DNA from: Puccinia triticina
Lineage: Eukaryota > Basidiomycota > Pucciniomycetes > Pucciniales > Pucciniaceae
Reading direction: 5' to 3'
Assembly: GCF_026914185.1 (NCBI RefSeq)
Contig: NC_070562.1
Location: forward strand, 62,001-126,000
Length of the DNA: 64,000 nucleotides
Under the pieces are notes generated by a model. The model saw only the letters and a program-made list of their open reading frames with translations, was not told the origin of the DNA and searched no databases. This document shows, in pieces, positions 20,150 to 32,650 of the stretch. Each line of letters starts with the position of its first letter. Positions within the stretch are counted from its first letter, which is position 1. The position numbers and the translations under genes are program-made.

Positions 20150-22800
20150 GTAACTGAAGTGCTAAGTAGACTGGCAAAGAAGAAGGCCTCAGGGCCTGAT
20201 CACATTCCCAATGAAATCCTCTCCATATGCGCAGCAGAGCTGGCTGACACTCTTGCTACCCTTTTCAACAGATGCATACGCGAGAACTGGTTTCCCGCTG
20301 CCTGGTGCATCGCCACCACAGTCATTATCAGGAAGTTTGCAAAACCGGATTACACCAACCCAGGGGTGTACCGGCCAATAGCCCTGCTCAACACAATCAG
20401 CAAAGTCTCTGAGTCAACCATTGCTGACCGACTTACTTTCTGGGCAGAATCGCAGAACATCATCCCCGACGGACACTCAGGAGGACGCCGAGGTAAAGGG
20501 TGCAAAGACGCTCTGCTGGCGCTAACTATGTGGGTAAAGCGGAAATGGAGGGAGGGAAAGACAGTCACGGCTCTGTTCTTAGATGGGAAGTTGGCCTACC
20601 CGTTGGTCAACCCCTGCTGCCTGGTTCATTCCCTCCGTCGGAAGGGATGCCCCACCTATTTGTGGAAGATCATAGGCCGTTTCCTGGAAGGTTGACGCAC
20701 AAGAATTTGCCTCGCGTATTACAAATCAGCTGAGTTTGAAGTTGATAAGGGGCTCCCACAGGGCTCACCCTTATCAGTAATCCTGTACATCATCTACAAC
20801 TCTGATCTGTTGCTAAGGCAATTTGACTTTGATAGGGATGAGGTGTCTTTAGGCTTCATCAATGATGTTTTTGACCTCTCGGAGGGAAGGACCGTAGAAG
20901 AGGCCAGGGCGCGATTGAATCAGATAGGGGAGGAGTTGCTCTTGTGGGGCAGGAGCCATGGGGCTATCTTCAATAGCCGGAAGGCACAATTCGTGATCTT
21001 CACACATTCAAAAGCGGCTAAGTCCCCTCTCCTCTTTAATGACCAGGAATTGGCCCTGCAGCGGGATGTCAAATGTCTGGGCCTTTGGCTTGATGAGAAA
21101 CTGACGTTCAGGAAGCAACACGCACAGGTTAGGAAAAAAGCCGATGACACTCTAGGCCAGCTCCTTAGGATCGGCAGCTTGGCGTGGGGAATATGGGAGC
21201 AGGAGCGCGGGATTCTGATCTTGGCTGTTCTTGTGCCCAGGGTTCTCTACAGGTTGCAGGTCTGGTTCACCTCCCTGAACAGGCAGCAAGTTTCAAACAT
21301 GATCTCATAGAACACTTGGCGGCACGTTTTGTGTTAGGGGCTCTGAAGTCCATGCCGGTCAAATACCTCAACAAGTATTGGCCCTTCAGATGCATCAAAA
21401 CAACCGCTATAAACCGGATTACAAACTTTTACCTGAATAAGCTGACTAGGGTGACTCACAGGGCTACGGCAATAGAGCAGCAGATTTGAACTGAACTGTT
21501 GTGGACGGCCAGGGATTTCCCTAGCCCGGTCCACGCCTCCCTCAACCAGGAGGTACTGGCTGGCCTCGCGGAGAAAAGGCTCAAGGTGGTAAATTTGGAC
21601 AACGTTAGCAGGCCCCCATGGCGACCCAAAAGACATGTGAAGCTTGTTGTTGACAGGGCCAGCAAGCAGGAGGCAAAACAATCAGTGGTATCGTTCCTCA
21701 AAACAGTAAACCCCGCTTCTGACCTGGTTATCTTCACTGACGGCTCTGCTCACCCAGAGGAAGGGCTAGGAGCAGTGGCGGTCTCAATAGATGGAAGTAT
21801 GTCTGAACTTGCATTCTTAGGTCCGCCGGGCACGGCCTCCAACTTCAAGTGTGAATTGGTAGGCATCCAGCTTGGACTGGAGATAGGCAGCATGGCAAAG
21901 CTCCCGGTAACCAGGGCCCGAATAATCATCTTGACGGACAGCCAAGCAGCCATTGACAGGTTGAGGAACCCAAGGGCTCCAAAATCAGGCCAATACATTC
22001 TTTCTCAAATCCAGGGTACAGCTGACTCTATCCCAATCTCAACACAGATTATGGTCCGATGGTGCCCGGGCCACGTCAGGATCAAGGGCAACAAGCTGGC
22101 CAACAGAAAAGCGGCGGAGGCCAGAAGAGCTTCCCTCCTCAATGAGTCAATCAGGAGCAGCGTGTCAGCCAAGAAGACCAATTTGCTCCAGAAGGAGAAA
22201 CTATGGAAAGGGTCCCTGCGAATGACCTTTCCTGTCCAGGCGGCATTCCATCAAACTTGCTCAGGGCACATCCATTTGAATGCTTTCCAATTCAAGTGCA
22301 GTCAAGCTCCATACCCAATTTGCTTGGAGTGTGGGGTCCCCAAAACAGTGGATCACTACCTTGTCTCTTGTTCCAGGTACACCAGGGCTAGGGCAGTAGC
22401 CAGGACAATCCTCCGCAACAAGAGGATCACCACAGTCACGACCAGAACTCTCCTCCACAACCCCTTGGCCTTCCTGGCCACAAAAATCCTTCATCAAACT
22501 CTTGGCCAGACTCCCTCAATTCCAACGGGAAAGCAAATTTGGGGATACCCTTTGAGATCCCCCTTCCAGCTCTTTGGACCCAACTTCTCCCCACGGGTTC
22601 TTCCCTTTTTCTTTCTTCTCTTTTAAATAAATAGCGAAGAAAAACTCTCAAAAGCAAACTCCTAGAAAGCCCGTTAAAGTTCTCCCCTCTATTTTCAATT
22701 GTAAGGCTGTGCGGTTCTGCTCCGTAGTTAAATTTGTAAGCTAGTTGAATATGCATAGTTCACAATGTTAAATCAAATCTGCACTTAAAAAAAATAAAAA
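20150..22800 (+). mobile_element. 5'-truncated LINE (non-LTR retrotransposon) with A-rich tail
   Basis: It starts inside the reverse transcriptase with no endonuclease upstream, and runs through RT, RNase H and a C-terminal zinc knuckle to an A-rich tail at 22787-22803. Missing 5' sequence is normal for LINEs that stop early in reverse transcription. The RT-RNase H-CCHC order fits the Tad1/I-like clades. It lies 210 bp from the right end of the preceding DNA element. Confidence 0.85.
20159..22626 (+). pseudogene. LINE ORF2 remnant: reverse transcriptase, RNase H, zinc knuckle
   Basis: Frame 2 carries RT motifs: KKASGPDHIPNEIL, YRPIALLNTISKV, GGRRGKGCKDALLAL, then KGLPQGSPLS. An in-frame TGA at 20693-20695 splits this. 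The catalytic box reads FINDV at about 20855-20870 instead of F-x-DD. Near 21295 the frame shifts to frame 1 and a second TGA lies at 21487-21489. After it comes RNase H: FTDGSAHPEEG, the Glu in CELVGIQLGLE, LTDSQAA and WCPGHV. A Cys-Cys-His-Cys knuckle follows (CLECGVPKTVDHYLVSC). Both TGA codons and the Asp-to-Asn change are explained by CGA or CGAT CpG transitions. It is not functional. Confidence 0.9.
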
Positions 22801-24798
22801 GAAGCCCCTTAACCTGTTCATGGCCTGTTGTTATTTCATTTATTTTCATTGTCTGGGTGCAAGTCACACGTACAACTGGAGGTTTTATGGTAGTTTCACA
22901 ATCTGAGATGTGGGCGAGACAGGGCCCAATGGATGCAAGAGAGTTGGCAGCTTTGCATCCATGATCCATTTAGCATTCACTGCCGTTTATTTCTAGTACT
23001 CTTGTCGAGGATAGTGTAAAGACATACGCCTGTGTTTACTGCGCCGATGTCAAAGCCATGCGCCTTAAAGGTGTAAATTTTCCATCTTCTAGGGCTAGTA
23101 GGGACGTTGAGTTCTCAGCTAGCCCAAGTGTGGGAAAAGATTGAGAGTAGAAAAACCCTTGATTTCCTAGCCATCCGGCGTATCAAAGGGTTAGTACTCA
23201 ATCAGACTAGAAAAGATATTTTTGTTGATTGTAGAATTTTTCAAGAGAGAGTTTGAAGGCAAAAACCCTGCCTGCCCTCAAAATGGGGTGGGTGGGTGGT
23301 TAAAAAAAATTGAGTTTGAAACCTTTTTCCCCTAGATACGTTGTTGTGAAAAAAGGGTCTAAAACGAAATAGCTAGGATGGACGGTCGGGGAGCGGTGAG
23401 CGAGGGGAAGAGGTCTCTGAGGAGGATACTCTTTATCGACTCAAGACTATCTTCTTGACCAACGCTCAGGCCTGTCTATTCTATTCCGGGCGGATCATTG
23501 GTCTACGAAACACGCCCGTCCAATCCTGCGCATGGACTTTGGCACCCTCCTGCGTTCCTTGCTCGCGTGCCATCAATCTGAGATGTGTGCGAGACAGGGC
23601 CCGATGGGCTCGAGAGTGGGGAGCCCAATATTCCGAGAATCCGACCAGATATTCCGGGTTTTTACCGGATATCACGTGACCGCTACCGGATATTCCGCGC
23701 GGATGTTTGAAGTGTACAAGGTGTTTCGCCAGCAGACGGTTTGATGGCGCTGTTCCTTCGAGTCTATGTGGTGCAAAATTTGGTACATAAATCCCAACAG
23801 GCCCAGGCCTCTACTGAAGTCCCAGTGCATTTTGAGGTCAGCAAATGTGATATTCAAACCCTCCCATTCCTTGAAGTTCAGTTGTATATCAGAATGGAAC
23901 TAATGCTTGTCTTGGTCAGCTCGAGAGAGTTCAGTACCCCAAACTCTGCTCTCAGTGGTACGATAGTAATGAGGATCAGCAACTTGATCAAGCCCTGAGA
24001 TCGTCTTATGAGAAAACTTTAACCATAGTTGCAGATACATAATTGGTTCAGTGACCTCTTTGCAAGCATTGCTTGCCCAGGTCTCCTACCAGGCCGTTGA
24101 TAGTCTGAGGCCGTGTTGTGTTTTTGGAAAAACGTAGTCCATCGGTGGCGGGTGGATCAGAGAGATGGGAGACTCCCTGTAGATACCACTTCTGCAATTA
24201 AAAAGAGGCTTCTCTCTGAACTGCAGCCCATCGAGTTTTTGAAAACTAAAACGAACTTTGTCGGGCGTTGTAGAGGTAAATATCCTAGCAGCTGATTAAG
24301 GCCGGTAGGGAGTATCGTCACCCCAGTCGCAAGCCGAATGGGGGGGGGACTTCGGCGGTAGACATTATCATCGCTCATTAGCCCAGCTTTCATCTCCTTA
24401 GCTTTACTTTCGCAAGCCCGGCTCCCTCAGACACCTGCAACTTCAAGGCAGACACAACCTTCCTCCGGATAATCGCCCTAGACCCCAACCTCTTGACATC
24501 TTCGTGAGGCTTGATTTTGTGTCGAAGCTGCCGGTTTCTTTTTCACGTACCCAGCAATATTTTTGTGTTCGTCCTCCTCCTGCATAAATAAAATACTGAG
24601 CCTCATCATTAACTGGGGAAACATATCCTCAACAGCCCGCTTTCTCATCTGATCATCTAATTGTCCAAAACTCCATCTCGCCTCGTACTGATTACTAGTT
24701 AAGCGGTCCCGAAAAAAAAAGAAAATAAGACAAGAAACTACTACATAAATAATAGTCTGTGACCATTAATCTGCAGTCTTGAGGACAAGCTATCTCAA
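22801..24798. other. Intergenic region with one dispersed repeat pair
   Basis: The segment around 22897-22944 (CAATCTGAGATGTG(G)GCGAGACAGGGCCC…) recurs at 23573-23620, about 680 bp apart in direct orientation. Near 23625-23700 there are four close ATATTCCG/CCGGATAT words. 24700-24798 is the upstream region of the homeodomain gene. No gene is seen on either strand. Confidence 0.4.
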
Positions 24799-26436
24799 AT
24801 GAGTTTACCTGAAGCCGATGGAATCCGGGCAAGGACCAATAGCAACGGCGGTGGCAACGGCGGTGGTCGTTTGGACCATGAGATAATACCAAAGGTATAT
24901 GGCGAAGATGGGTGTGAGATACCGATAGCGTCAGCTTTGTAGATTACCAGATTTCGTTGCTCAACCCACCCCAGCTCAGTTTCAAGTTCAAGTAGCTGAT
25001 TTGATTTCTTCTCGTATCTTTTCCTATCTTTTCTCAGTTTCAACGATCACAGCCTCGGAGAAGAATGGTCCAGTGCGAACAATTTGAGCCGAAAGAATCC
25101 GACCTACACTGGTTCATGTTCTACTTTACTGGCGCCATCACTCGACTTGAGCAGCCCTGGCCTTGAGCTACCTGCAAACCCAGTTGTGCTACCGCAGGGC
25201 ACGTGGGATCCACTCCTTTTTCCGAACCAATTGGAGCAGATGAACTTGGGGACTCCGACCTCTGAAGATTTCTTGAGGCATCAATTCGACTTTCTCAATA
25301 CCAATGGCCAACCTGAGCTCTTGAGCTATGAGTATAACCAGCCAGTAATGGTTTCAAGCCCTACCTACCAGCTCTCAGAAACAGATTCGCTTCTTCCTTT
25401 CGAAAACCACTCGCACAGCAGCTCGACCTATCATCAAGCGCCGGTAGCAAATTCGAATTTCTTCGCCAAAGCGATGGAAAGTCGAGATATTTCACCATTC
25501 ATGCCCTTCAGCCAAGATACCGCTTCTAGTTTGATTAGTTGTCCTTCTGGGCCACAGCCTCTCCCAATACTTTCGTCTCCCCTGGGCCTTGATTATTATA
25601 ATTTAGAGACTAGCCGAGCTGCCCCGTTGATAGGTTTGAAACGATCACTACCCATACTGAATCGAGGAGAAATAAACCATAACGCGCACGAGATCAAAGA
25701 AAGCTTGCTTGGATTCGACGCACGTGGCGGCCCGAGTTTAATGTCTGATTTTAACGGCTTGCCCGATTCAACCACCTCGAATTATCATACCGAAAGGTTC
25801 CCTGAAGCTGGCGAGAGCTCTTCCCAGCTTTCATGGGATATGAGGACGCGGTCCTCCCCATCCCGTTCCCCATCTTACGATCAATCTTCGAGTGAGCCTG
25901 CGAAATACCTCGACATGAACACTTCTGCTCACCTCGGCTCCTCAGGTCTCATCTCGTCCCTGCGTACATCAGGGGGTTCTCCCTCCAAAATCGTGGCTCA
26001 TGGCGGCACTCGAGAACCTGATAAAAGTACGAGTTCTGGAAAAAAGCAAAACTCGCCACAGATGACTGGAAATCGAGAATACCAAGCGAATCAAAAACGA
26101 GTAGGAAGTCTGATTGATATACATCATCTAACGAACCATGTGCCGAGAAGAAGGTTAACTGTCGAGCAGGAACAGATACTCTTGAGGCGTTTCGCAGTTC
26201 AAGAGTATCTTAGTAAACGTGAGATGGAAGAACTCGCGGAGAAGTTAAAAATACCAACAAGTCAATTGAGGACATGGTACGCGGATGCTTTCCTAACTTC
26301 TTTCCCGTTCTCTTGTTTTCTGTAGGGTGCTGCTTGACTGATTGTCCTCGGCTTCAGGTTTGGGAATAGAAGATCGAAGCTTAAAGCTGCTGCTAGACAG
26401 AAGGCAAAGATGGAGGCGGGAATGGGGCACTTGTGA
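24799..26436 (+). CDS. Homeodomain transcription factor with C-terminal homeobox
   Basis: Likely exons are 24799-24911, 25038-26276 and 26358-26436, giving 476 residues. The first exon (ATG, Gly/Asn-rich) is inferred: in-frame upstream sequence hits TGA at 24997-24999, so an intron must precede, and the donor at 24912 with the acceptor at 25037 keeps frame. The body is long, Ser/Pro/Leu-rich and disordered. The homeodomain is at about residues 407-465: PRRRLTVEQEQILLRRF, EYLSKREMEELAEKLKIP, then QLRTW. The intron falls inside recognition helix 3, whose second half (FGNRRSKLKAAARQK) carries the invariant W-F-x-N-R-R. It acts as a nuclear DNA-binding regulator; targets are unknown. It does not look like the paired mating-type HD1/HD2 genes, since no partner homeobox lies next to it. 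The end at 26436 comes 12 codons after the helix. Confidence 0.85.
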
Positions 26437-28312
26437 GCTTTGGAACCCAAGGCGCGCAAATAGACCAAGTATTGAAGCTAACTTGGAGAATGTTCACTAG
26501 GACTGACGCCGAACTCAGAAGCCTCAACAAGAGAAGCTAAGGAGAAGATAGAATCCGATTCTTGCCAGCTTTGCTGAAAGATAAAAAAGGAGATTATGAC
26601 TTTCTTCCTTTCCTTTCGAGTGAGTTAAAATCAACCCGAAAAATGAAGAGAAAGAATGATGTCCGTTCAACATATCATTCATCTGCAACGTTGATACTTC
26701 CCATCGAAATTGTTTAATTGAATTTCTATTAATCCTTTCGTACTTCCGCTCAACCCCAAAATCTCTTCAAAGGGAATCCCATGTCCAAAACAATATGATC
26801 CATAGAGCTCATTATTCAACTGATCAAATTAAGTAGCTGGCTCATAGAAAACCCCGCCTGTTACATCAATTGCTCCACTTTTCTCAAGACTTGTCTCAAT
26901 ATTACACTTTCAGCCCCAAATAATGTTTTTCACTGTAAAAAATAGAGAACCACCTGGGCCATGTAAACAACAAACTGAGTCTTCTTGAAGAAAAAAATAA
27001 ATCATTGTCCATGGTGATCTACATGTGGATTATAAGCTGTCAAGGATGCCAGCAAACAGTACCAACAGTGGGCCGCTACATTGCACTGCGCTAAACGGAC
27101 ACATCGCGCTAGCGTAGCGGCGCTTGCCGCAGCCCAATTATGATGTAGTGTTAGAGATTCTACGCCGCGGGCCCTATATGGATCAAATAGGGCCACAAAA
27201 AAGATATGGGCCCGCGCAAATTCTCTTTGTCCACTGCAAGGGCTGTAATGACCGATGAAAGTCAACCAACTGGGGTTGTGGTGTGCATGAGAGTTTGTGA
27301 AATCTTCCAAGGTGGGAAGGATCATACAGGATGAGGCATTAGGGCTGGGTGTATTGAGCTGTATATATAGATCTCAATAGGGACACTTGATCCTTTTCCC
27401 TATTAGGATGGTTAAAAATCAAAATTATTCAGTAACAGAAAAATGTCAAACCAGCAAAGAACATCAGGGCCTGTAACATAGGGCATGAAAATTCAAATTT
27501 GGCAAATTTATTTCTCTCAATATTTCTTAGAACTAAAAGCAAAAGTGAAACAATCCAATACAATATAAGTATTGGTTGACACACTGTATTGTATTATTTT
27601 TTTAATAAATAAGAACTCAATACTATTGTATCAAAAAAAAACAATAGAATACTGAGTATTGCATCAAAAAAAGATACATTACAGACCCAAACAATACACC
27701 AAGTATTGGATTGTATTGGTTACCCAAGCCAAATTTATTAGATTGTATTAGTGACCCAATCCAATACTGATGCATGTGAATTGTACTCAAACCCAATCCA
27801 TCCAAAATCCAATTTTGCTACCAAGCAGAATTGTTTTTTTTTTTTTTTTTGCTTAAAATCCCAGTTTTGATACTGTTTATGTGAGTATGTTCAAAAAAAA
27901 AAAGCTTTACTCCCTCCATGAATTTTGTGAATTTCAGTGATTATTTTTTGAAAAATTATTTGGCCAATTCAATCAATTTTTTTTTCTTACTTCAAGCAGT
28001 TTTGCTACCAACACAGACCAACTTCATCATGAGTATGTGAGTTGAAAAAAATCCAAAATTGCTGCCAAATTTAAAATTTTCATGAGCATCCACCATGGGA
28101 GTTTGCTTGGCACTTGCGTGCAAGTGCCATTGCACAATATTGTTTAAGAACCCTGTTAGATATATCCTGGAACTTGAGCCTCAATGTATGCTGAATTCAT
28201 GATGAATTTATGTTTAAACTAGGGAAATTGCGGCTGCGCCGCAGGAACTTAGACTGAACTCAACAGATAATCAAAGGAAAACCAGTTAATGTCCGCAAAA
28301 CTTGCAACCTTT
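26437..28312. other. Intergenic; AT-rich tract with many CAATAC/GTATTG words
   Basis: 26437-27000 is 3'UTR-like. 27540-27800 holds about a dozen copies of (C)CAATAC and its complement in both orientations, so the strand could fold; this may be a decayed MITE. 27830-27900 contains T- and A-runs. No gene. Confidence 0.4.
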
Positions 28313-28386
28313 GCAACATTGACGCACGGAATGCCATTACCGCTACAATGCAACATTGACGCACGGAATGCCATTACCGCTACAAT
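28313..28386 (+). repeat. Exact tandem duplication of 37 bp
   Basis: Units 28313-28349 and 28350-28386 are identical (GCAACATTGACGCACGG…CTACAAT). Confidence 0.95.
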
Positions 28387-29938
28387 TTCTTGACTCTTGA
28401 ACCACAGTTATGTACCTGATCAGACACATAATAGCTGTCACATTAATAAAATGTATAGCAAACCACAAGAACAGTTGTGCTGAATAGTTTTACAATGAGT
28501 ACACTTTTTGTAATGTGTCCTGGAGACTTCAAATGTTGGCAATGTTTTGTTCTAATTCCCAGTGGAGTGCTCCACATTGCAGGAATGTGTTGCTGCAAGT
28601 TTTGCGACCAAAATTCTCCAAAATATATTCTTCTGCAGTGTGGTGTGATAATAACTTGGTAACTATACCAGGGGCTAATTGAGGGATATTATGAGTGAAG
28701 ATTTGAATAATATTCTTGTATTCAGAGGTGTTGAGATTGGTGATGGGGAAAGTATTGCATGCAAGAGTGTAAGGGTTGGGAGACCCTTCACTGTTTGGAG
28801 GCTGAGTGGTGCAGTGGGACAAGGCACAAGGCCTGGGACGTTCTAGAACCAACATCATCGGGGGCTATATATTTCAGGGCTAGCCAGGCGGAGAGAGATA
28901 GCGTTCCAGTTCTTTCTGTTAGTCTAGGTAAAAGCAGAGAGTCAGAAAAGAGAAGAGAGAGAGAAATACACAGCTCACCTGGCCAGGTGGAGAGAGATAG
29001 CGGTCCGGTTCTCTGCCAGGCTAGGTGGGGGCAGGGTGATGGCTGGACTAAAGTCACTGTCATTTGACATGGCCCGTGAGGCCTTGTGAAACCCGCAGGG
29101 AGTGCGGGGCTTCACAAAGAGTTGGGTACAAGAGCGTGAACTGATATGACCCTGATTAATGTATACTCCTGGTGATTGAAAAATTGGCTGCATCCCAAGA
29201 ATATTGTTTTCCAGAAGTGCAATTCATCACTGGCCCACAACCAAGTTGTTATGGAGAGTATAGACTCACCCCTAAATGTATGTGATAACTGACCCAACAA
29301 CACAAATCAGCAGCCGGCTCCGGATTGAGCATTGAGAAGGTTGCTCCGAGGCACAGGATTAGGACCTCATCTACACCTCACAGCATTAAATATTGTAGAT
29401 GGTTTGCATTGACTAAAAATGTAAACCTGGGATGAGTGGGCTGTTTTTGGACCAGGTATGCCCCTGAATATGATTAGGTGAACTGGGTGAGATGTTACTT
29501 AAATTTGTTTGTTACATCACAAGACAGGTAGAGTACCAGGGGTATAGATGTGTGAGGCATACCTGGGTGAATATAGATACATACTCTGTCTTGTAGGCAA
29601 GCTGGTTGGAAAATGGAAACACATTAATGTGTGGGATTGTAGATTAGCTGGACCTGGTTGATAGGTTTTGTATAGTTAATTTTTGTTGGATGAAGCCATC
29701 TCAACATGGAAAGCACTAATTTGGATATAATGGCAAAAGGACACTCTGGCCACACAACCGGGATAAGAAATCCAATCTCAGTTACCAGAATTAGGCCTGG
29801 GACTATTTATTTTATGGTTTAGACTTTTTGCAGCGGTTTCTTAATGCTACAGGCACAAGTCTCATTCAGTGGGCTAGAGTAGTGCAGAGGAAGAGGTGTC
29901 ATCACAATCCATCACAGGATCACAAAATTAGCCATAAT
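28387..29938. other. Intergenic; imperfect AGAGAGATAGCG duplication
   Basis: At 28885-28930 and 28980-29025 the stretch CC(A)GG(C/T)GGAGAGAGATAGCG(T/G)TCC(A/G)GTTCT recurs, separated by a GA-rich tract. Otherwise featureless. Confidence 0.35.
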
Positions 29939-30163
29939 AGGAACAGAGACTTGTGAACATGAAGCCAGGATATTATTCCATTTTAATTACTGGAATTGGT
30001 GTTGGTGTGGCCTGCTAAGGCCCATAATTTGGGCTAGGAAAATGGTACAATATAGGAACAGAGATTGTGACAGTGAAGCCAGGATATGGTTACATTTTAA
30101 TTACTGGAATTGGTATTGGTGTGGCCTGTTAAGGCCCATGATTTGGGCTAGAAAAATGGTACA
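29939..30163 (+). repeat. Imperfect tandem duplication, about 112-bp units
   Basis: 29939-30050 and 30053-30163 both run from AGGAACAGAGA to AAATGGTACA with scattered changes. Confidence 0.85.
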
Positions 30164-30459
30164 GGGCCTCGAGATGATGCAACCGGAATGCAAGTAAATT
30201 TACATTTAAATCAAATTGTACACAGTGTTATCGGTTTACGGCACATGATTTGGCGGTGGAATTGCAGTTCAGGGTTGAGTGGAGGAAAAGAGGTCAGGTG
30301 AGTTAATTTGAGCACACAGAATAGGAACATGGAATGGTAATGCAGGCAAAGCAATTTATTGGAATTGGAACAATAGTTTTGACGCGCATGGTACATAGAA
30401 ATTCTGATTTGTGGAAATGACCGCACTGGGAAAAACTGCTGTGGAAACAACCAAAAAAA

Positions 30460-30722
30460 TTGATGTGCTGCATTTGGTGTTTGGTTTCAGATAGTTCTGA
30501 GTCATGGAGATGTATCTAGAACCAAATGTTTAGAGGGCAGAGCTGAGGGGCAGGCCAGGTGGCATTAGGAATTGGGATAATGCCACTCACGTGTCATGTG
30601 CTGCATTTGGTAGTTGGTTGTAGATAATTCCAAGTCATGGAGATGTAACTACATATATCCAAATGTATAGAGGGTAGAGGGGCAGCTTAGCTTTAATTGG
30701 GAATTGGGATACTGCCACTCGC
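30460..30722 (+). repeat. Imperfect tandem duplication, about 130-bp units
   Basis: 30460-30594 and 30595-30722 share GATGTGCTGCATTTGGT, AGTCATGGAGATGTA and AATTGGGATA(A/C)TGCCACTC. A shorter pair (GCCAAGAGCCGAGG) follows at 30771 and 30811. Confidence 0.7.
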
Positions 30723-32277
30723 GCAGCTCTTGCTGTATATATGTCTTGTGAGGTAAGAAGCATCAGCATGCCAAGAGCCGAGGATAGTGCGAACCCCATT
30801 GGAACAACATGCCAAGAGCCGAGGGAAGTGCAACCCATTGGGCCTCAGCTCTTTGGAAAAAAGTTGTTATGTGCTCAGCGTGTGTGTCCATGGAAGGAAA
30901 TCTGCAGAAACAATGGAACTATTTTGATGTATCCCCTGGACAATAAGTGTGTGATTAACTGCTGAAATGCGCAGAAGAAGAAAAACAACAGCTGTCAAAC
31001 TAATTCAGTAACTGGGTCGTGTATAGCAAAAGGAAATGCTGTGGCAAGGAAATGAATGATGCGGCTGTATCAAACGTAATAAGACAGGGGCATTCAAGAC
31101 AACAAGACACATTTAGATGATAGTATAACGTATTGAGTTTATCAATTGGTGCAATGCTGCAGATACCAAATGCATTGCAACAGACGTTGTTGTGATGCTT
31201 GCCGGTTTCACGAGCGGGAAAGGTGTGAGCAAACTTGGTTGGGGGTTCATTGCAGGGATGGGGAGGTCTATTTATAGCTCGGGAGAAGGTGGAGCTCGCC
31301 TAGAAGAGCATAAAAGGTATACAAGAGGACCCGAGACTTATTGGATGAGCTCGTTGGGATCAGGGAAGATAGAAAAAGAAGGCCGGACTGGATTTGTACC
31401 GCGAACGGCTATATATGAGATATTGGGCCGAGAGCGGCGAAAAAGCGAATAGGAAAGAAACGCTACTGACAGCTGGGTCTCTTACCTTAATAGGGCTACC
31501 GGAGGTCGTTTACTATACAAGGAAGTGGGAGACTTCACATTGTCATGGGTGGAGAACACCAATACGGAGAATGTCACATATAGCGGTGTGAGAACTCCTT
31601 TGGGACGGGTGGCAGTTCTGTGAGGGGGAGATAACAAATATGATATTTGCAGTTAAGCAATATTTATGTTACAGGTGGTTTGAAGGACCTGCCCCTCTAT
31701 TGTACTACACAAGGATTCTGACAACAAAATTTATTTATTGTTGTGGCAAAACCTTGATAGAGATCACTATGTGCAGTAGTCTCTATATCAGACCTAGATC
31801 AAACTTGAATTCAGCGGAAAAGTGGATTTTGTAAGGGAAATGGAGTTAGAGTGGTTTACAGCAGCCTTGAGTCAGATAATGGAAATGAGCCTAAACGTAA
31901 GATAAGTTTTATATGGTTTTATATGTTTGTGATATGAAAGTGGAGATAAACTGATACAAAACTTCTGAGAGAACTGATGTTATATGTGAACTATTCAAAG
32001 TGTCTTTGCCCTCTTCCTTAACCTTCAGTTAAGAGCACAATGGGTTAAGATCACTCTGACTTGTTAAGAGCACAAGTGGGTGATGCTTGCTACTTGACTA
32101 CTTAGAACTACTCTGAGGCATGAAAGATGTTGATGGGCAACTTGATTGAGATCACACTACTGGATTTTATGTGGATGTGACTAGTAACTCTGAGTGAGAT
32201 GTGTGTTCTGGTTAGGATTGCCTGAGTGGCATGCTGAAAACTGAGGAGGGAAAATCTCCTCCTTTTATAGTAAAATG
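30723..32277. other. Intergenic, nothing recognised
   Basis: Short frames only (for example 31192-31452); no domain, signal peptide or splice-supported model. Confidence 0.35.
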
Positions 32278-32650
32278 TGAGGGATTTTTGCTGGTGGGGA
32301 TCCTTGTGAGGGATTTTTGCTGGTGGGGATCCTTGTGAGGGATTTTTGCTGGTGTGACCACCACACAGGTGTCCATGTGGTGATGGTATCCACGTGGTTG
32401 TGGTGGTGGTGTCCATATGGTATCCACGTGGTTGTGGTGGTGGTGTCCATGTGGTGTCCACGTGGTGGTGTCCATGGCGCCTACAAAATTATGGAGTTGT
32501 CCACAGGTGGAGCCATGCTGTGGTACGTGGGTGGAGCCAAACAACAACCCTGGAGGTGTCCACAGGTGGAACCATGCCGTGGTGCGTGGGTGGAGCCAAA
32601 CAACAATCATGGAGTTGTCCACAGGTGAAACCATGCCATGGGCAGAGCCA
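32278..32650 (+). repeat. Cluster of three adjacent minisatellites
   Basis: 32278-32360: GAGGGATTTTTGCTGGTG(GGGATCCTT) three times. 32368-32475: about four units of GTCCA(T/C)GTGGT(A/G)-GTGGTGGTG. 32497-32650: three units of about 59 bp containing CCATGC(T/C)(G)TGG…TGGAGCCAAAC. Open frames on both strands are artefacts of these repeats. Confidence 0.85.

Noticed and set aside
27002..27325. Minus-strand frame of 107 codons
   Set aside because: No domain, no signal peptide, and it lies in repeat-like DNA.
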